NCBI RefSeq assembly: GCF_003725545.1
Contig: NZ_RJLN01000019.1
Span: 1-64,000 of the forward strand
From: Micromonospora solifontis
Lineage (GTDB): Bacteria; Actinomycetota; Actinomycetes; Mycobacteriales; Micromonosporaceae
Reading direction: 5' to 3'
Length of the DNA stretch: 64,000 nucleotides
The position numbers and the translations under genes are program-made. The notes under the pieces were generated by a model. The model searched no databases and was not told the DNA's origin. It worked only from the letters and a program-made list of their open reading frames with translations. The first letter of the stretch is position 1; every line of letters starts with the position of its first letter. Positions 1 through 7,790 of the stretch are shown one piece after another.

Positions 1-1008
1 GCCGGGTGGCGCGGTGGCCGGCGGCGGGCTCACCGGGGACGGGTTCACCGGCGGCGGGCTCACCGGTGGCGCCGGGAACGGCGGCGGGTGCTGCGGCGTC
101 GGGTAGGGCAGCGTCGGCGGCAGCGCCGGGAGTTCGACCGAGCGCAGGTCCCAGCCGGTGGTGTCGACACCCTCCCAGGGGTCGACCGGTACCGCGTGCT
201 CCGGCGAGAGCGGCGGGACCGGGGTCGGCTCGGCGGACTCGCCCCAGGCCCGCTTGCGCGGCGGCGGGGGCGGGACCGGGGCCGAGCCGCTCCACCGGGG
301 CGCCGCTTCGGCGCGGGTCTCCACCCGGGTCGGGTCCGGTTGGGTCGGGACCCGGGTCGGATCGAACGGACCGGGCGCCGGGGTGGCCTCGGTCGACGTA
401 TCCGCCGCCGCTGCTGCCGGCCGGCTCGGGACGGCGGCCGAGCCGGTGGGACGCGCCGGTACGGCGGCGCCGGCCGGGCGTACCGGGAAGGACCCGCGGG
501 CCGGCGTGACCGGGGCGGCGTCGGCCGTCCCCTCTCCGGGCGGCGCGTCGGCGAGGGTCTCGGCCGGTCGCCCGGTGGGGGTCTCGGCCTCGACGCCGTC
601 CCTGGCCTGTTCCGCCTCGTCGTTCGTGCCGGCCGGGGCCTTCGGGTCGTCCCGGTCGTCCGCGTCGGGTCGGTCATCGGTGTCGGGCTGACCGCTCGCG
701 GGCGGCACGTCGGTGGTGCCGCCGTCCGGCGCGGCGGCGTCGGTCGCGGCAACGGGCTCGGACCCGCCGTCGTGCTCGGCGGAGACGTCGGTCGCGGCGA
801 CGGGCTCGGTCGCGGCGACGGGCTCGGCGGGGACGTCGGTCGCGGGAGCCGCCTCCGTCGGGTCGGCGGCCGTGCCGTCGAGGTCGCGCGGCTCGCCGGG
901 AGACGGCGGTACGGGGGAGTGGGCCGGCTCGGGGCTGCCCGGATCCCGGCCCGTGACCTGGGTGTCCCCGTCGGCCGGCCGGTCCGCCCCCGGCTGCGGC
1001 TGCGGCAT
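1..1008 (-). CDS. Pro/Ala-rich disordered protein, partial
   Basis: The minus-strand frame starting with ATG at 1008 stays open to the window edge (336 codons, no stop), so the C-terminal part is missing. A purine-rich RBS (GAGAGGAGA) lies about 7 bases upstream of the ATG. The visible part is almost entirely low complexity: acidic/Ala-rich at first with EPVAAT-type repeats, then Pro/Arg/Thr-rich, then a run of SPPPV-like proline motifs. It has no Cys, no membrane segment and no catalytic motif. Such sequence usually forms a long disordered N-terminal arm of a membrane or cell-surface protein, but the folded part is outside the window, so no function can be given. It is transcribed away from the radical SAM gene. 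Competing frames here, including one of 318 codons on the same strand, are Arg-rich shadows. Confidence 0.6.
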   Translation of the reverse strand, partial: MPQPQPGADRPADGDTQVTGRDPGSPEPAHSPVPPSPGEPRDLDGTAADPTEAAPATDVPAEPVAATEPVAATDVSAEHDGGSEPVAATDAAAPDGGTTDVPPASGQPDTDDRPDADDRDDPKAPAGTNDEAEQARDGVEAETPTGRPAETLADAPPGEGTADAAPVTPARGSFPVRPAGAAVPARPTGSAAVPSRPAAAAADTSTEATPAPGPFDPTRVPTQPDPTRVETRAEAAPRWSGSAPVPPPPPRKRAWGESAEPTPVPPLSPEHAVPVDPWEGVDTTGWDLRSVELPALPPTLPYPTPQHPPPFPAPPVSPPPVNPSPVSPPPATAPPG

Positions 1009-1212
1009 CGCGGCAATCTCCTCTCGCGCCCGTAGCGAGGTTAGTACCGCCGTGCCACCCCCGACGAATCCCGGTCGCCGGGCGCGCCCGGCGGTGATCA
1101 AGGGGTTTGCGTCTGACTGAGCCCGGATCCTGACGCGAACTCCTTGGTCAAGCGGCTCGGGGTGACCGGGCGGTGTCCTGCGGTGCGGCGTGGTGAGCTG
1201 CGGAGCACCGCG

Positions 1213-1218
1213 TACCCT
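1213..1218 (+). promoter_or_regulatory. -10 element of TIGR03960 gene
   Basis: TACCCT lies 8 bases before the ATG at 1227, the arrangement of a leaderless or nearly leaderless promoter. No RBS is visible before 1227. A TTG in frame at 1218 would overlap the -10, which argues for the ATG as start. Confidence 0.45.
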
Positions 1219-1226
1219 TGGGCATC

Positions 1227-3266
1227 ATGAGTGCCCCGTCCACGACGCCGCGCCCGACCGCGTCCAACTCTGGCGACGACTCCAGCTCGGCGGGTCTGTC
1301 GCCGCGCCGCGATCTGGAGCCGTCGGTTTGGCCCCGGCTGGAGCCGCTGCTGCCCCAGGTGACCAAGCCCATCCAGTACGTCGGTGGTGAGCTGGGTGCC
1401 GTGGTCAAGGACTGGGACGCGGCGACCGTCCGGTGGGCGCTGATGTACCCGGACGCGTACGAGGTGGGCCTGCCCAACCAGGGCGTGCAGATCCTCTACG
1501 AGGTGCTCAACGAGCTGCCCGACGTCCTCGCCGAGCGGACGTACGCGGTCTGGCCGGACCTGGAGAAGCTGATGCGCGCCCACGGCGTGCCGCAGTTCAC
1601 CGTCGACGCGCACCGCTCGGTGCGCGACTTCGACGTGTTCGGCGTCTCCTTCTCCACCGAGCTGGGCTACACCAACCTGCTCACCGCGATCGACCTGGCC
1701 GGCATCCCGCTGCTCGCCGCCGACCGCACCGACGCCGACCCGGTGATCGTGGCCGGCGGGCACGCCGCCTTCAACCCGGAGCCGATCGCCGACTTCGTCG
1801 ACGCCGCGGTGCTCGGCGACGGCGAGGAGGCGGTGCTGGAGATCACCGCCATCGTCCGGGACTGGAAGGCGGAGGGCTGCCCCGGCGGTCGCGACGAGCT
1901 GCTGCTGCGGCTGGCCCGCACCGAGAGCGTCTACGTGCCGCGCTTCTACGACGTGGACTACCTGCCCGACGGCCGGATCCAGCGGGTCGTGCCGAACCGC
2001 CCGGACGTGCCGTTCCGGGTGCACAAGCGCACGACCATGGACCTGGACGCCTGGCCGTACCCGAAGAAGCCCCTCGTGCCGCTCGCCGAGACGGTCCACG
2101 AGCGGTACGCGGTGGAGATCTTCCGGGGCTGCACCCGGGGCTGCCGGTTCTGCCAGGCCGGCATGATCACCCGCCCGGTCCGGGAGCGCTCGATCACCAC
2201 CGTCGGCCAGATGGTCCAGCAGGGGCTGGAGTTCTCCGGCTTCCACGAGGTGGGCCTGCTGTCGCTGTCGTCGGCCGACCACTCCGAGATCGGCGACATG
2301 TGCTCCGGCCTGGCCCAGCAGTACGAGGGCACCAACGTCTCGCTCTCGCTGCCCTCGACCCGGGTCGACGCGTTCAACATCGACCTGGCGCAGGAGCTGT
2401 CCCGCAACGGCCGGCGGACCGGCCTGACCTTCGCCCCCGAGGGCGGGTCGGAGCGGATCCGCAAGGTGATCAACAAGATGGTGTCGAAGGACGACCTGAT
2501 CCGCACCGTGGTCACCGCGTACACCAACGGCTGGCGGCAGGTGAAGCTCTACTTCATGTGCGGCCTGCCCACCGAGACCGACGAGGACGTCCTCGAGATC
2601 GCCGACATGGCGCACGAGGTGATCCGGGCCGGCCGGGCCGCGACCGGGTCCAAGGACATCCGCTGCACGGTCTCCATCGGCGGGTTCGTGCCGAAGCCGC
2701 ACACCCCGTTCCAGTGGGCGGCGATGGAGCGGCCGGAGGTCATCGACGGCCGGCTCAAGCTGCTCAAGCAGGCGATCAACGCGGACCGCTCGCTGGGCCG
2801 GGCGATCGGCTTCCGCTACCACGACGGCGAGCCGTCGCTGATCGAGGGCCTGCTCTCCCGCGGCGACCGCCGGGTCGGCGCGGTGATCCGCAAGGTCTGG
2901 GAGAACGGCGGTCGGTTCGACGGCTGGAGCGAGCACTTCTCGTACCAGCGTTGGGTGGACGCCGCCGCCGAGGTGCTGCCGGCCTTCGGCGTGGACCTGG
3001 ACTGGTTCACCACCCGGGAGCGCGACGAGCTGGAGGTTCTGCCCTGGGACCACCTCGACTCGGGCCTGGACAAGGACTGGCTCTGGCAGGACTGGCAGGA
3101 CTCGCTCGCCGAGTACGAGCAGGACGACTGCCGGTGGACGCCGTGCTTCGACTGCGGCGTCTGCCCGGCCATGGACACCGAGATCCAGATCGGCCCGACC
3201 GGGCGGAAGCTGCTGCCGCTGACCCCGGTCAACGGGCTGAAGCTGCCGGCCGGCGCCCAGCAGTAG
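1227..3266 (+). CDS. B12-binding-type radical SAM protein, TIGR03960 family
   Basis: A 679-residue protein of the TIGR03960 family, the large radical SAM partner that in actinobacteria sits next to TIGR03936 and RNase E/G. The first half resembles the cobalamin-binding-like domain of B12 radical SAM enzymes. The radical SAM [4Fe-4S] motif CxxxCxxC is at Cys302, Cys306 and Cys309 (EIFRGCTRGCRFCQAG). A second Cys cluster (CFDCGVC) near residue 643 could bind another cluster. The reaction is not established; the conserved company of RNase E and ribosomal genes suggests RNA or ribosome-related chemistry, which is inference. I chose the ATG at 1227 over the TTG at 1218 because a -10-like hexamer occupies 1213-1218. 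The usual partner gene is displaced by about 3.6 kb because a type VII-like cassette lies between them. Confidence 0.9.
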   Translation: MSAPSTTPRPTASNSGDDSSSAGLSPRRDLEPSVWPRLEPLLPQVTKPIQYVGGELGAVVKDWDAATVRWALMYPDAYEVGLPNQGVQILYEVLNELPDVLAERTYAVWPDLEKLMRAHGVPQFTVDAHRSVRDFDVFGVSFSTELGYTNLLTAIDLAGIPLLAADRTDADPVIVAGGHAAFNPEPIADFVDAAVLGDGEEAVLEITAIVRDWKAEGCPGGRDELLLRLARTESVYVPRFYDVDYLPDGRIQRVVPNRPDVPFRVHKRTTMDLDAWPYPKKPLVPLAETVHERYAVEIFRGCTRGCRFCQAGMITRPVRERSITTVGQMVQQGLEFSGFHEVGLLSLSSADHSEIGDMCSGLAQQYEGTNVSLSLPSTRVDAFNIDLAQELSRNGRRTGLTFAPEGGSERIRKVINKMVSKDDLIRTVVTAYTNGWRQVKLYFMCGLPTETDEDVLEIADMAHEVIRAGRAATGSKDIRCTVSIGGFVPKPHTPFQWAAMERPEVIDGRLKLLKQAINADRSLGRAIGFRYHDGEPSLIEGLLSRGDRRVGAVIRKVWENGGRFDGWSEHFSYQRWVDAAAEVLPAFGVDLDWFTTRERDELEVLPWDHLDSGLDKDWLWQDWQDSLAEYEQDDCRWTPCFDCGVCPAMDTEIQIGPTGRKLLPLTPVNGLKLPAGAQQ

Positions 3267-3282
3267 CGACGCACACCGTACG

Positions 3283-3321
3283 GCCGGAGCGCGGGAACCC
3301 GTGGGGTTCCCGCGCTCCGGC
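3283..3321 (+). terminator. Strong hairpin after TIGR03960 gene
   Basis: A perfect 18-bp stem (3283-3300 with 3304-3321) closes a 3-base loop, 17 bases after the stop codon. No U tract follows, as is common in high-GC actinobacteria. It separates the radical SAM gene from the type VII-like cassette. Confidence 0.75.
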
Positions 3322-3393
3322 GTATCCACGGGCGGTTGTCCCGTCGACGTCCCGTGACGTGGGGTGGGGGTGCCTCGACTGGCCGTCACTCGA

Positions 3394-3399
3394 TACGCT
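3394..3399 (+). promoter_or_regulatory. -10 element of type VII-like cassette
   Basis: TACGCT, the same hexamer as at the rplU promoter, lies 48 bases upstream of the start at 3448 and downstream of the hairpin at 3283-3321. The -35 region is weak. It suggests that the cassette is transcribed independently. Confidence 0.4.
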
Positions 3400-3447
3400 G
3401 CGTCCGTATTGGACCGACCGGGGGTCGGCAGCGGGGAGGGCAGCAGC

Positions 3448-3891
3448 ATGGGTGACATCAGGCCGCCGGACACCGGCGATCTGCAGGTCAGCGTCGAGGA
3501 CCTGGACGCCGCGGCGCAGTACGTCGAGCGGTTGAAGCAGTACGTCGACGACACCATCAGCTACGAGATGGAGCGCATCAAGGAGCGGATGAAGGGCGAC
3601 AGCACCAACTCGCAGGCCGTCGCGAACGGGACGCCGTTCGGCGCGTACGAGGACGCCCGGATGCAGTGGCAGGCGCTGACCAAGTCGACGGCCAACATGG
3701 AGATGCACCTCAAGTCGCTCTCCCAAAAGCTCGCCGGGCTCAAGAAGGGCACCGAGGACATCGCTCAGGCGTTCCGCGACGCCGAGGCCCGCAACGCCGC
3801 CAACGGCAAGGAGATCGAGCGGCTGCTCGAGTCCGCCACGCCGCCGCCGACCGCGGGCGGCCAGCCGCCCACCTACCCGTACACGGCCTGA
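3448..3891 (+). CDS. WXG100/Esp-like putative type VII secretion substrate
   Basis: A 147-residue acidic, helical protein without signal peptide or membrane segment. Residues about 12-115 read as two long amphipathic helices separated near residues 50-70, the size and layout of WXG100/ESX helical-hairpin proteins. A classical WxG turn is absent; the sequence there is MQWQALTKS. The C-terminus is Pro-rich (PPPTAGGQPPTYPYTA) and probably disordered. A good RBS (GGGGAGGG) precedes the ATG. It is the first gene of a cassette with a Gly-rich WxG-containing protein and a mycosin-type protease, so a role as a secreted or chaperone-like partner of the type VII pathway is likely but inferred. Other coiled-coil functions cannot be excluded. 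Confidence 0.65.
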   Translation: MGDIRPPDTGDLQVSVEDLDAAAQYVERLKQYVDDTISYEMERIKERMKGDSTNSQAVANGTPFGAYEDARMQWQALTKSTANMEMHLKSLSQKLAGLKKGTEDIAQAFRDAEARNAANGKEIERLLESATPPPTAGGQPPTYPYTA

Positions 3892-3904
3892 GGGGGAGAC
3901 GACC

Positions 3905-5230
3905 ATGGCAGGAGGGACCTGGGAGCGGTGCGTCCGCGAGGTGACGCTGTCCGCGGACCCGGAGACGGTGGGCTCGGTCGGCGTGGGGTGGAGCAACCTC
4001 GGCACCGGCCTGGGATATCTGCGCGACGCGCTGATCGGCCGGTCGTTCGTCGGCCCGATCGCGCCGGGCACGGAGCGCCCGCACACCGGCGGTCTCACCG
4101 GCATGCTGGCGGGCTGGAAGGGCAGCGGCGGTGACGCGTACCGGGAGCACCTGGGCGAGATCGGCAAGGACATCGAGGAGCTGATCACCCACGCGACCAA
4201 CGTCAGCGGGGCGCTGTCGCGGATCGAGGGGGACATCCGCAAGGCGGTGGCCAGCATCCCGATTCCGCTGATGGACGACTTCGGCTGGAACGAGTGGAGC
4301 CTGCCCGGCGGCACCGAGCTGGACGACGCCCGCGACGGCGAAAGCCAGTCCGGCTTCCTCGCCGCGCTGCGCAAGGACTACGGCGCCCACCCGGAGCTGT
4401 ACGCCGACGGCGCGTTCCGCGACAAGGCCGACGACCTCGAGGCGACGATGAAGGTCGACGGCAACGCCAGCGACCACAAGCGCGGCGGCTGGTGGGACAC
4501 CAAGTCGCACCTGGACAACTGGTACCGGGACAACCAGCAGGCGGCCAACACCGCCATGTCGCCGCTGCCCACCGCGGTGGAGACCGAGCGGCCCAAGCTG
4601 GTCGTACCCTCGCCGACCGGTGACACCGTCGGCGACTACCGGCCGGACGACCGGAAGCCGCCCGCGGGCTACCCCGGCGGCGGTGGCGGGGGTGGCGGCG
4701 GCATCGGCGGCGGTGGCGGAATGCCCAACGTCGGCAGCACGGGCATCGGCGGTGGCGGCGGCAGTCCGTACAGTGGCCACTCATCCATCGCGCCGCCCCC
4801 CACCGGTGGCAACTTCGACAGCGGCGGCCCCGGCGGCGGTTCCCACACGCCGTCCACGGGCGCCGGGCTGCCGGGCAGCGGCACGCCCGACTACGGCACC
4901 GGACTGGCCGGCGCCGGTGCGCCGACCCTGGGTAGCGGCTACGGCGGCGGCCCCGGCCTGGGCGGCATCGGCGTGGGCGGCATCCCCGGCATGGTCGGTG
5001 GGGGCAACGGCAAGGTGCCGCCGATGACCAGCGCGGCCAGCGCGCTGCGCAACGCCGCCGGTGCCGGCGCGGGTGCGGGCGGCCTGCGCGGCGCGGGGAT
5101 GATGGGCGGCATGGGCGGGCACGGCGGCGCCGGGCACGGCGGCAGCGGCACGGAGCACTCGTCGTGGTTGACTGAGGACGACGATCCGTGGGGCACCGGT
5201 GACGCCGCGTCCCCGGGCATCCTGCGATGA
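3905..5230 (+). CDS. Gly-rich WxG-containing putative type VII substrate
   Basis: A 441-residue protein. The N-terminal ~130 residues form a helical WXG100/PPE-like domain with a WKG motif at residues 71-73 followed by Tyr79 in a predicted helix, as at the turn of ESX substrates. A mixed helical segment (about 125-220) follows. Then comes a very long Gly-rich, Pro/Ser-containing low-complexity region (about 225-420) with poly-Gly runs and GGMGG/GAGAG repeats, and a short acidic tail (WLTEDDDPW near 425). There is no signal peptide or membrane segment. It starts 13 bases after the preceding gene with RBS GGGGGAG and is followed 10 bases later by the protease gene, so the three form an operon. 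The Gly-rich tail recalls secreted actinobacterial PPE-like or spore-coat-like proteins; export by a type VII system is inferred. Confidence 0.65.
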   Translation: MAGGTWERCVREVTLSADPETVGSVGVGWSNLGTGLGYLRDALIGRSFVGPIAPGTERPHTGGLTGMLAGWKGSGGDAYREHLGEIGKDIEELITHATNVSGALSRIEGDIRKAVASIPIPLMDDFGWNEWSLPGGTELDDARDGESQSGFLAALRKDYGAHPELYADGAFRDKADDLEATMKVDGNASDHKRGGWWDTKSHLDNWYRDNQQAANTAMSPLPTAVETERPKLVVPSPTGDTVGDYRPDDRKPPAGYPGGGGGGGGGIGGGGGMPNVGSTGIGGGGGSPYSGHSSIAPPPTGGNFDSGGPGGGSHTPSTGAGLPGSGTPDYGTGLAGAGAPTLGSGYGGGPGLGGIGVGGIPGMVGGGNGKVPPMTSAASALRNAAGAGAGAGGLRGAGMMGGMGGHGGAGHGGSGTEHSSWLTEDDDPWGTGDAASPGILR

Positions 5231-5240
5231 GGACAGACGG

Positions 5241-6695
5241 ATGAGGTTGAACGTCGGCACGCTCCGGCCGGTCGCGGCCGCCCTGGTGGCCGGTCTCATG
5301 GTGCTGGGGGCCGCCCAGCCGGCGGCCGCCGCGCCCCGGCGGACCGAGCAGTGGTACCTGGACGAGCTGCGGATCGACCAGGCGCACAAGCTCGCCACCG
5401 GTCGGGGCGTGCTGGTGGCGGTGGTCGACACCGGCGTCGACGCCAGCCACCCGGACCTCGCCGGCCGGCTCGTCCCCGGCGGCCGCACCGACGGCCGGAG
5501 CGGGGACGGGCGGACCGACCCGGACGGTCACGGCACCCACATGGCCGGCATCATCGCCGCCACCGACACCGCCCGGGACGGCGTGACGGGCATCGCTCCG
5601 GCCGCGAAGATCCTGCCGGTCGGCATCTCCGGCAAGCAGCGGGGCGGGGTCACCGCGGCGGCGTCCGCCGCCGGCATCCGGCTGGCCGCCGACCGCGGAG
5701 CCAAGGTGATCAACCTGTCCTACGCGACGATGGGGGTCGCCTCGGCGGACGAGGAGCAGGCGGTCCGGTACGCCCTGGCGCGGGACGCCGTGGTGGTGGC
5801 CGGTGCGGGCAACACCGCGCTGGGCCACGACCAGGTCGGCATCCCGGCCAACATCCCCGGCGTCATCGCGGTCACCGGCACGACCCGGGGTGGCGCCTTC
5901 TGGTCCGGTTCCGTGCAGGGGCCGCAGGCGGTGGTCTCCGCGCCGGCCGACAGCATCTACAACATCGGCCCGGACCACGGCTACGGGTGGGGTGACGGCA
6001 CCTCGGACGCCACCGCGATCGTCTCCGGCATCGCGGCGCTGATCCGCTCGAAGTACCCGGACCTCGACGCGCCGAACGTGATCAACCGGATCGTCCGGAC
6101 CGCCCGGGACGTCGGCCCGCCCGGCCGGGACCCGCAGTACGGCTTCGGCCGGGTCGACCCGATCGCCGCGCTGACCGCGAACGTGCCGAAGGTCTCCGCG
6201 AATCCGCTCCTCGACCAGAAGGCGGCCAGCCCGGCGCCGCCGCAGGCGGGCAAGGACGACGACTTCGACGTGACCCAGTACGGCGACCGGGGCGGCCCCA
6301 CCGACCAGCAGGTCATGGTGATCGGTATCGGCATCGCCGTGGTGCTGGTCATCCTGCTGGCGCTGGTGATCTTCCTGGTCTGGAACCGCCGCCGCTACCG
6401 CCGCGAGGCGGCCCGGGCGGCCGACGTCCCGGACGAGGTGCTCGACCGGATGGCCGCCGACGGGCAGCCGCCGGTTCCGGTCGGATACGGCCCGCCCGGC
6501 GCGCCTCCCGGTCCGGGCGGATACGGCCCGCCGCCCGGCCACGTCCCGCCGCCGGGCCACGCCCCCGGCCAGGGATACCCGGGTCACGCCTCCGGCCAGG
6601 GGTACCCTCCGCCGGGCGGTTACGCCCCGCCCTCCGGCTACGCCCCGCCGCCGGGTGGCCCGCCTACGCCGCCGCCGGGCGGGAACCGGCCCTGA
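5241..6695 (+). CDS. mycP: Mycosin-type S8 subtilisin-like serine protease
   Basis: A 484-residue secreted, membrane-anchored subtilase. It has a signal peptide ending near AAAAPRR (about residue 33), then a subtilisin fold with catalytic Asp63 (VAVVDTGVD), His97 (DGHGTHMAG) and Ser255 (GTSDATAIVSG). A transmembrane helix lies at about 358-380, followed by an Arg-rich stop-transfer and a Pro/Gly-rich cytoplasmic tail. This architecture matches MycP, the protease component of type VII secretion systems. The ATG at 5241 is preferred: an upstream in-frame start would put a polar extension before the signal peptide. It is the last gene of the cassette with two likely type VII substrates. No EccB, EccC, EccD or EccE gene is visible in the window, so the export channel must be encoded elsewhere. 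All catalytic residues are intact. Confidence 0.85.
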   Translation: MRLNVGTLRPVAAALVAGLMVLGAAQPAAAAPRRTEQWYLDELRIDQAHKLATGRGVLVAVVDTGVDASHPDLAGRLVPGGRTDGRSGDGRTDPDGHGTHMAGIIAATDTARDGVTGIAPAAKILPVGISGKQRGGVTAAASAAGIRLAADRGAKVINLSYATMGVASADEEQAVRYALARDAVVVAGAGNTALGHDQVGIPANIPGVIAVTGTTRGGAFWSGSVQGPQAVVSAPADSIYNIGPDHGYGWGDGTSDATAIVSGIAALIRSKYPDLDAPNVINRIVRTARDVGPPGRDPQYGFGRVDPIAALTANVPKVSANPLLDQKAASPAPPQAGKDDDFDVTQYGDRGGPTDQQVMVIGIGIAVVLVILLALVIFLVWNRRRYRREAARAADVPDEVLDRMAADGQPPVPVGYGPPGAPPGPGGYGPPPGHVPPPGHAPGQGYPGHASGQGYPPPGGYAPPSGYAPPPGGPPTPPPGGNRP

Positions 6696-6700
6696 CCGCC

Positions 6701-6739
6701 GTGGCCGGCCGGGTGACCTGTGCGTCACCGGCCGGCCAC
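6701..6739 (+). terminator. Strong hairpin after mycosin gene
   Basis: A 16-bp stem with a single bulged G (6701-6717 with 6724-6739) and a 6-base loop, 5 bases after the protease stop codon. With the hairpin at 3283-3321 it brackets the type VII-like cassette. Confidence 0.75.
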
Positions 6740-6882
6740 CGGCGTCTCCGGCTGGGTGCCAAGGGCCCCGCCGACCGGTTTCGACCGGGTTGCCGGGCCG
6801 TCGTGGTGGCCCCGGCTGCGTACCCTGCGTGGCGCTGCGTCAGGATGGGGCGGACACGCAGGTAGCACCCGAGGAGCTCACG

Positions 6883-7659
6883 ATCGCCAGAAAGCCTCAA
6901 CCCGAGGGCGGCCAGGCGCCGGTCGTCCAGCGGGTCCGGATCCGGTACGCCAAGCGTGGACCGCTGCGGTTCACCTCGCACCGGGACTTCGCCCGGGCCT
7001 TCGAGCGCGCGCTGCGCCGGGCCGGCGTACCGATCGCCTTCTCCCAGGGCTTCACCCCGCACCCCAAGATCTCGTACGCCTCCGCCGCGCCGACCGGCGT
7101 CGCCAGCGAGGCGGAGTACCTGGAGATCGGCCTGCGCGAGCCGGTCGACCCGGGGCAGCTGCGGCAGGCCCTGGACGCCGCCCTGTCGCCCGGGCTCGAC
7201 GTGCTCGACGCGGTGGAGGCCACCGGCGGCAGCCTCGCCGACCGGATCGAGGCGTCCCGGTGGCGGATCGAGCTGCCCGAGGTCGACCCGGCCCTGGCCG
7301 AGCAGGCGGTGGCCGCGTTCCGCGCCGCCGAGGAGATCCAGGTCGAGCGGATGACCAAGCAGGGCCGCCGGACGTTCGACGCCCGGGCTGCCGTGATGAG
7401 CATCGATGTGTCGCCGGAGTCGGAGACGCCTTCCGGGGTGGTGGCCGTACCGTGTGCGATACTCGAAGTGGTCGTGCGGCAGGTCACCCCGTCCGTACGG
7501 CCCGATGACGTCCTTTCCGGCCTCCGCGTGGTGGCCGCCCTGGAGCCGCCGGTCGCCCCACGGGTGATCCGGCTGGCGCAGGGCACGCTGACCGCGCAGG
7601 GCGAGATCGTCGATCCGTTGGATGCGGATCGCGACGGGGCAGCCATCGGAGAGCACTGA
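6883..7659 (+). CDS. TIGR03936 family radical SAM-associated protein
   Basis: A 258-residue protein of the TIGR03936/DUF2344 family, the small partner of the TIGR03960 radical SAM protein. The family core begins at RVRIRYAKRGPLRFTSHRD and includes SQGFTPHPKISYA. The start is unusual. The only well-placed RBS (GAGGAG at 6871-6876) sits 6 bases before an ATC at 6883, which would give MARKPQPEGG. No ATG, GTG or TTG lies in frame between 6883 and the conserved core. The nearest upstream in-frame candidate is GTG at 6829, without an RBS and with an uncharacteristic N-terminus. I therefore place the start at ATC 6883 provisionally. Its function is unknown; its association with RNase E and TIGR03960 is conserved in actinobacteria. 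Confidence 0.75.
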   Translation: MARKPQPEGGQAPVVQRVRIRYAKRGPLRFTSHRDFARAFERALRRAGVPIAFSQGFTPHPKISYASAAPTGVASEAEYLEIGLREPVDPGQLRQALDAALSPGLDVLDAVEATGGSLADRIEASRWRIELPEVDPALAEQAVAAFRAAEEIQVERMTKQGRRTFDARAAVMSIDVSPESETPSGVVAVPCAILEVVVRQVTPSVRPDDVLSGLRVVAALEPPVAPRVIRLAQGTLTAQGEIVDPLDADRDGAAIGEH

Positions 7660-7676
7660 CCGACGGTCAGTGCTCT
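7650..7676 (+). terminator. Hairpin overlapping the TIGR03936 stop codon
   Basis: A perfect 12-bp stem (7650-7661 with 7665-7676) and 3-base loop contain the TGA at 7657-7659. It could terminate or attenuate transcription before rne, or be a processing site. Confidence 0.55.
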
Positions 7677-7790
7677 GGCAGGCAGACTTCGGCGGTCGCG
7701 CGCCTGCGCGCCCGGCGGAAACACCTTTTGCGGCAACCCTGCGTGGCAGCGCTCACCCGCGCCCGGGGCAGCCAGAACTGGAGAACGTCC

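Noticed and set aside
6..1035. Several plus-strand frames and a 318-codon minus-strand frame at the left end
   Set aside because: They are Arg/Gly- or Arg/Pro-rich. The minus frame starting at 1008 has an RBS and a protein-like composition and excludes them.
1098..3557. 819-codon open frame on the minus strand opposite the TIGR03960 gene
   Set aside because: It is antisense to a clear radical SAM gene with a conserved Cys motif, and its His/Arg/Gln/Pro-rich composition is that of a GC-rich shadow frame. The same applies to the long antisense frames over pepN, rne, lepA and the phoH-era operon.
4672..5150. GGC-rich tandem repeats
   Set aside because: They encode the poly-Gly region of the 441-residue cassette protein and are explained by coding for low complexity.
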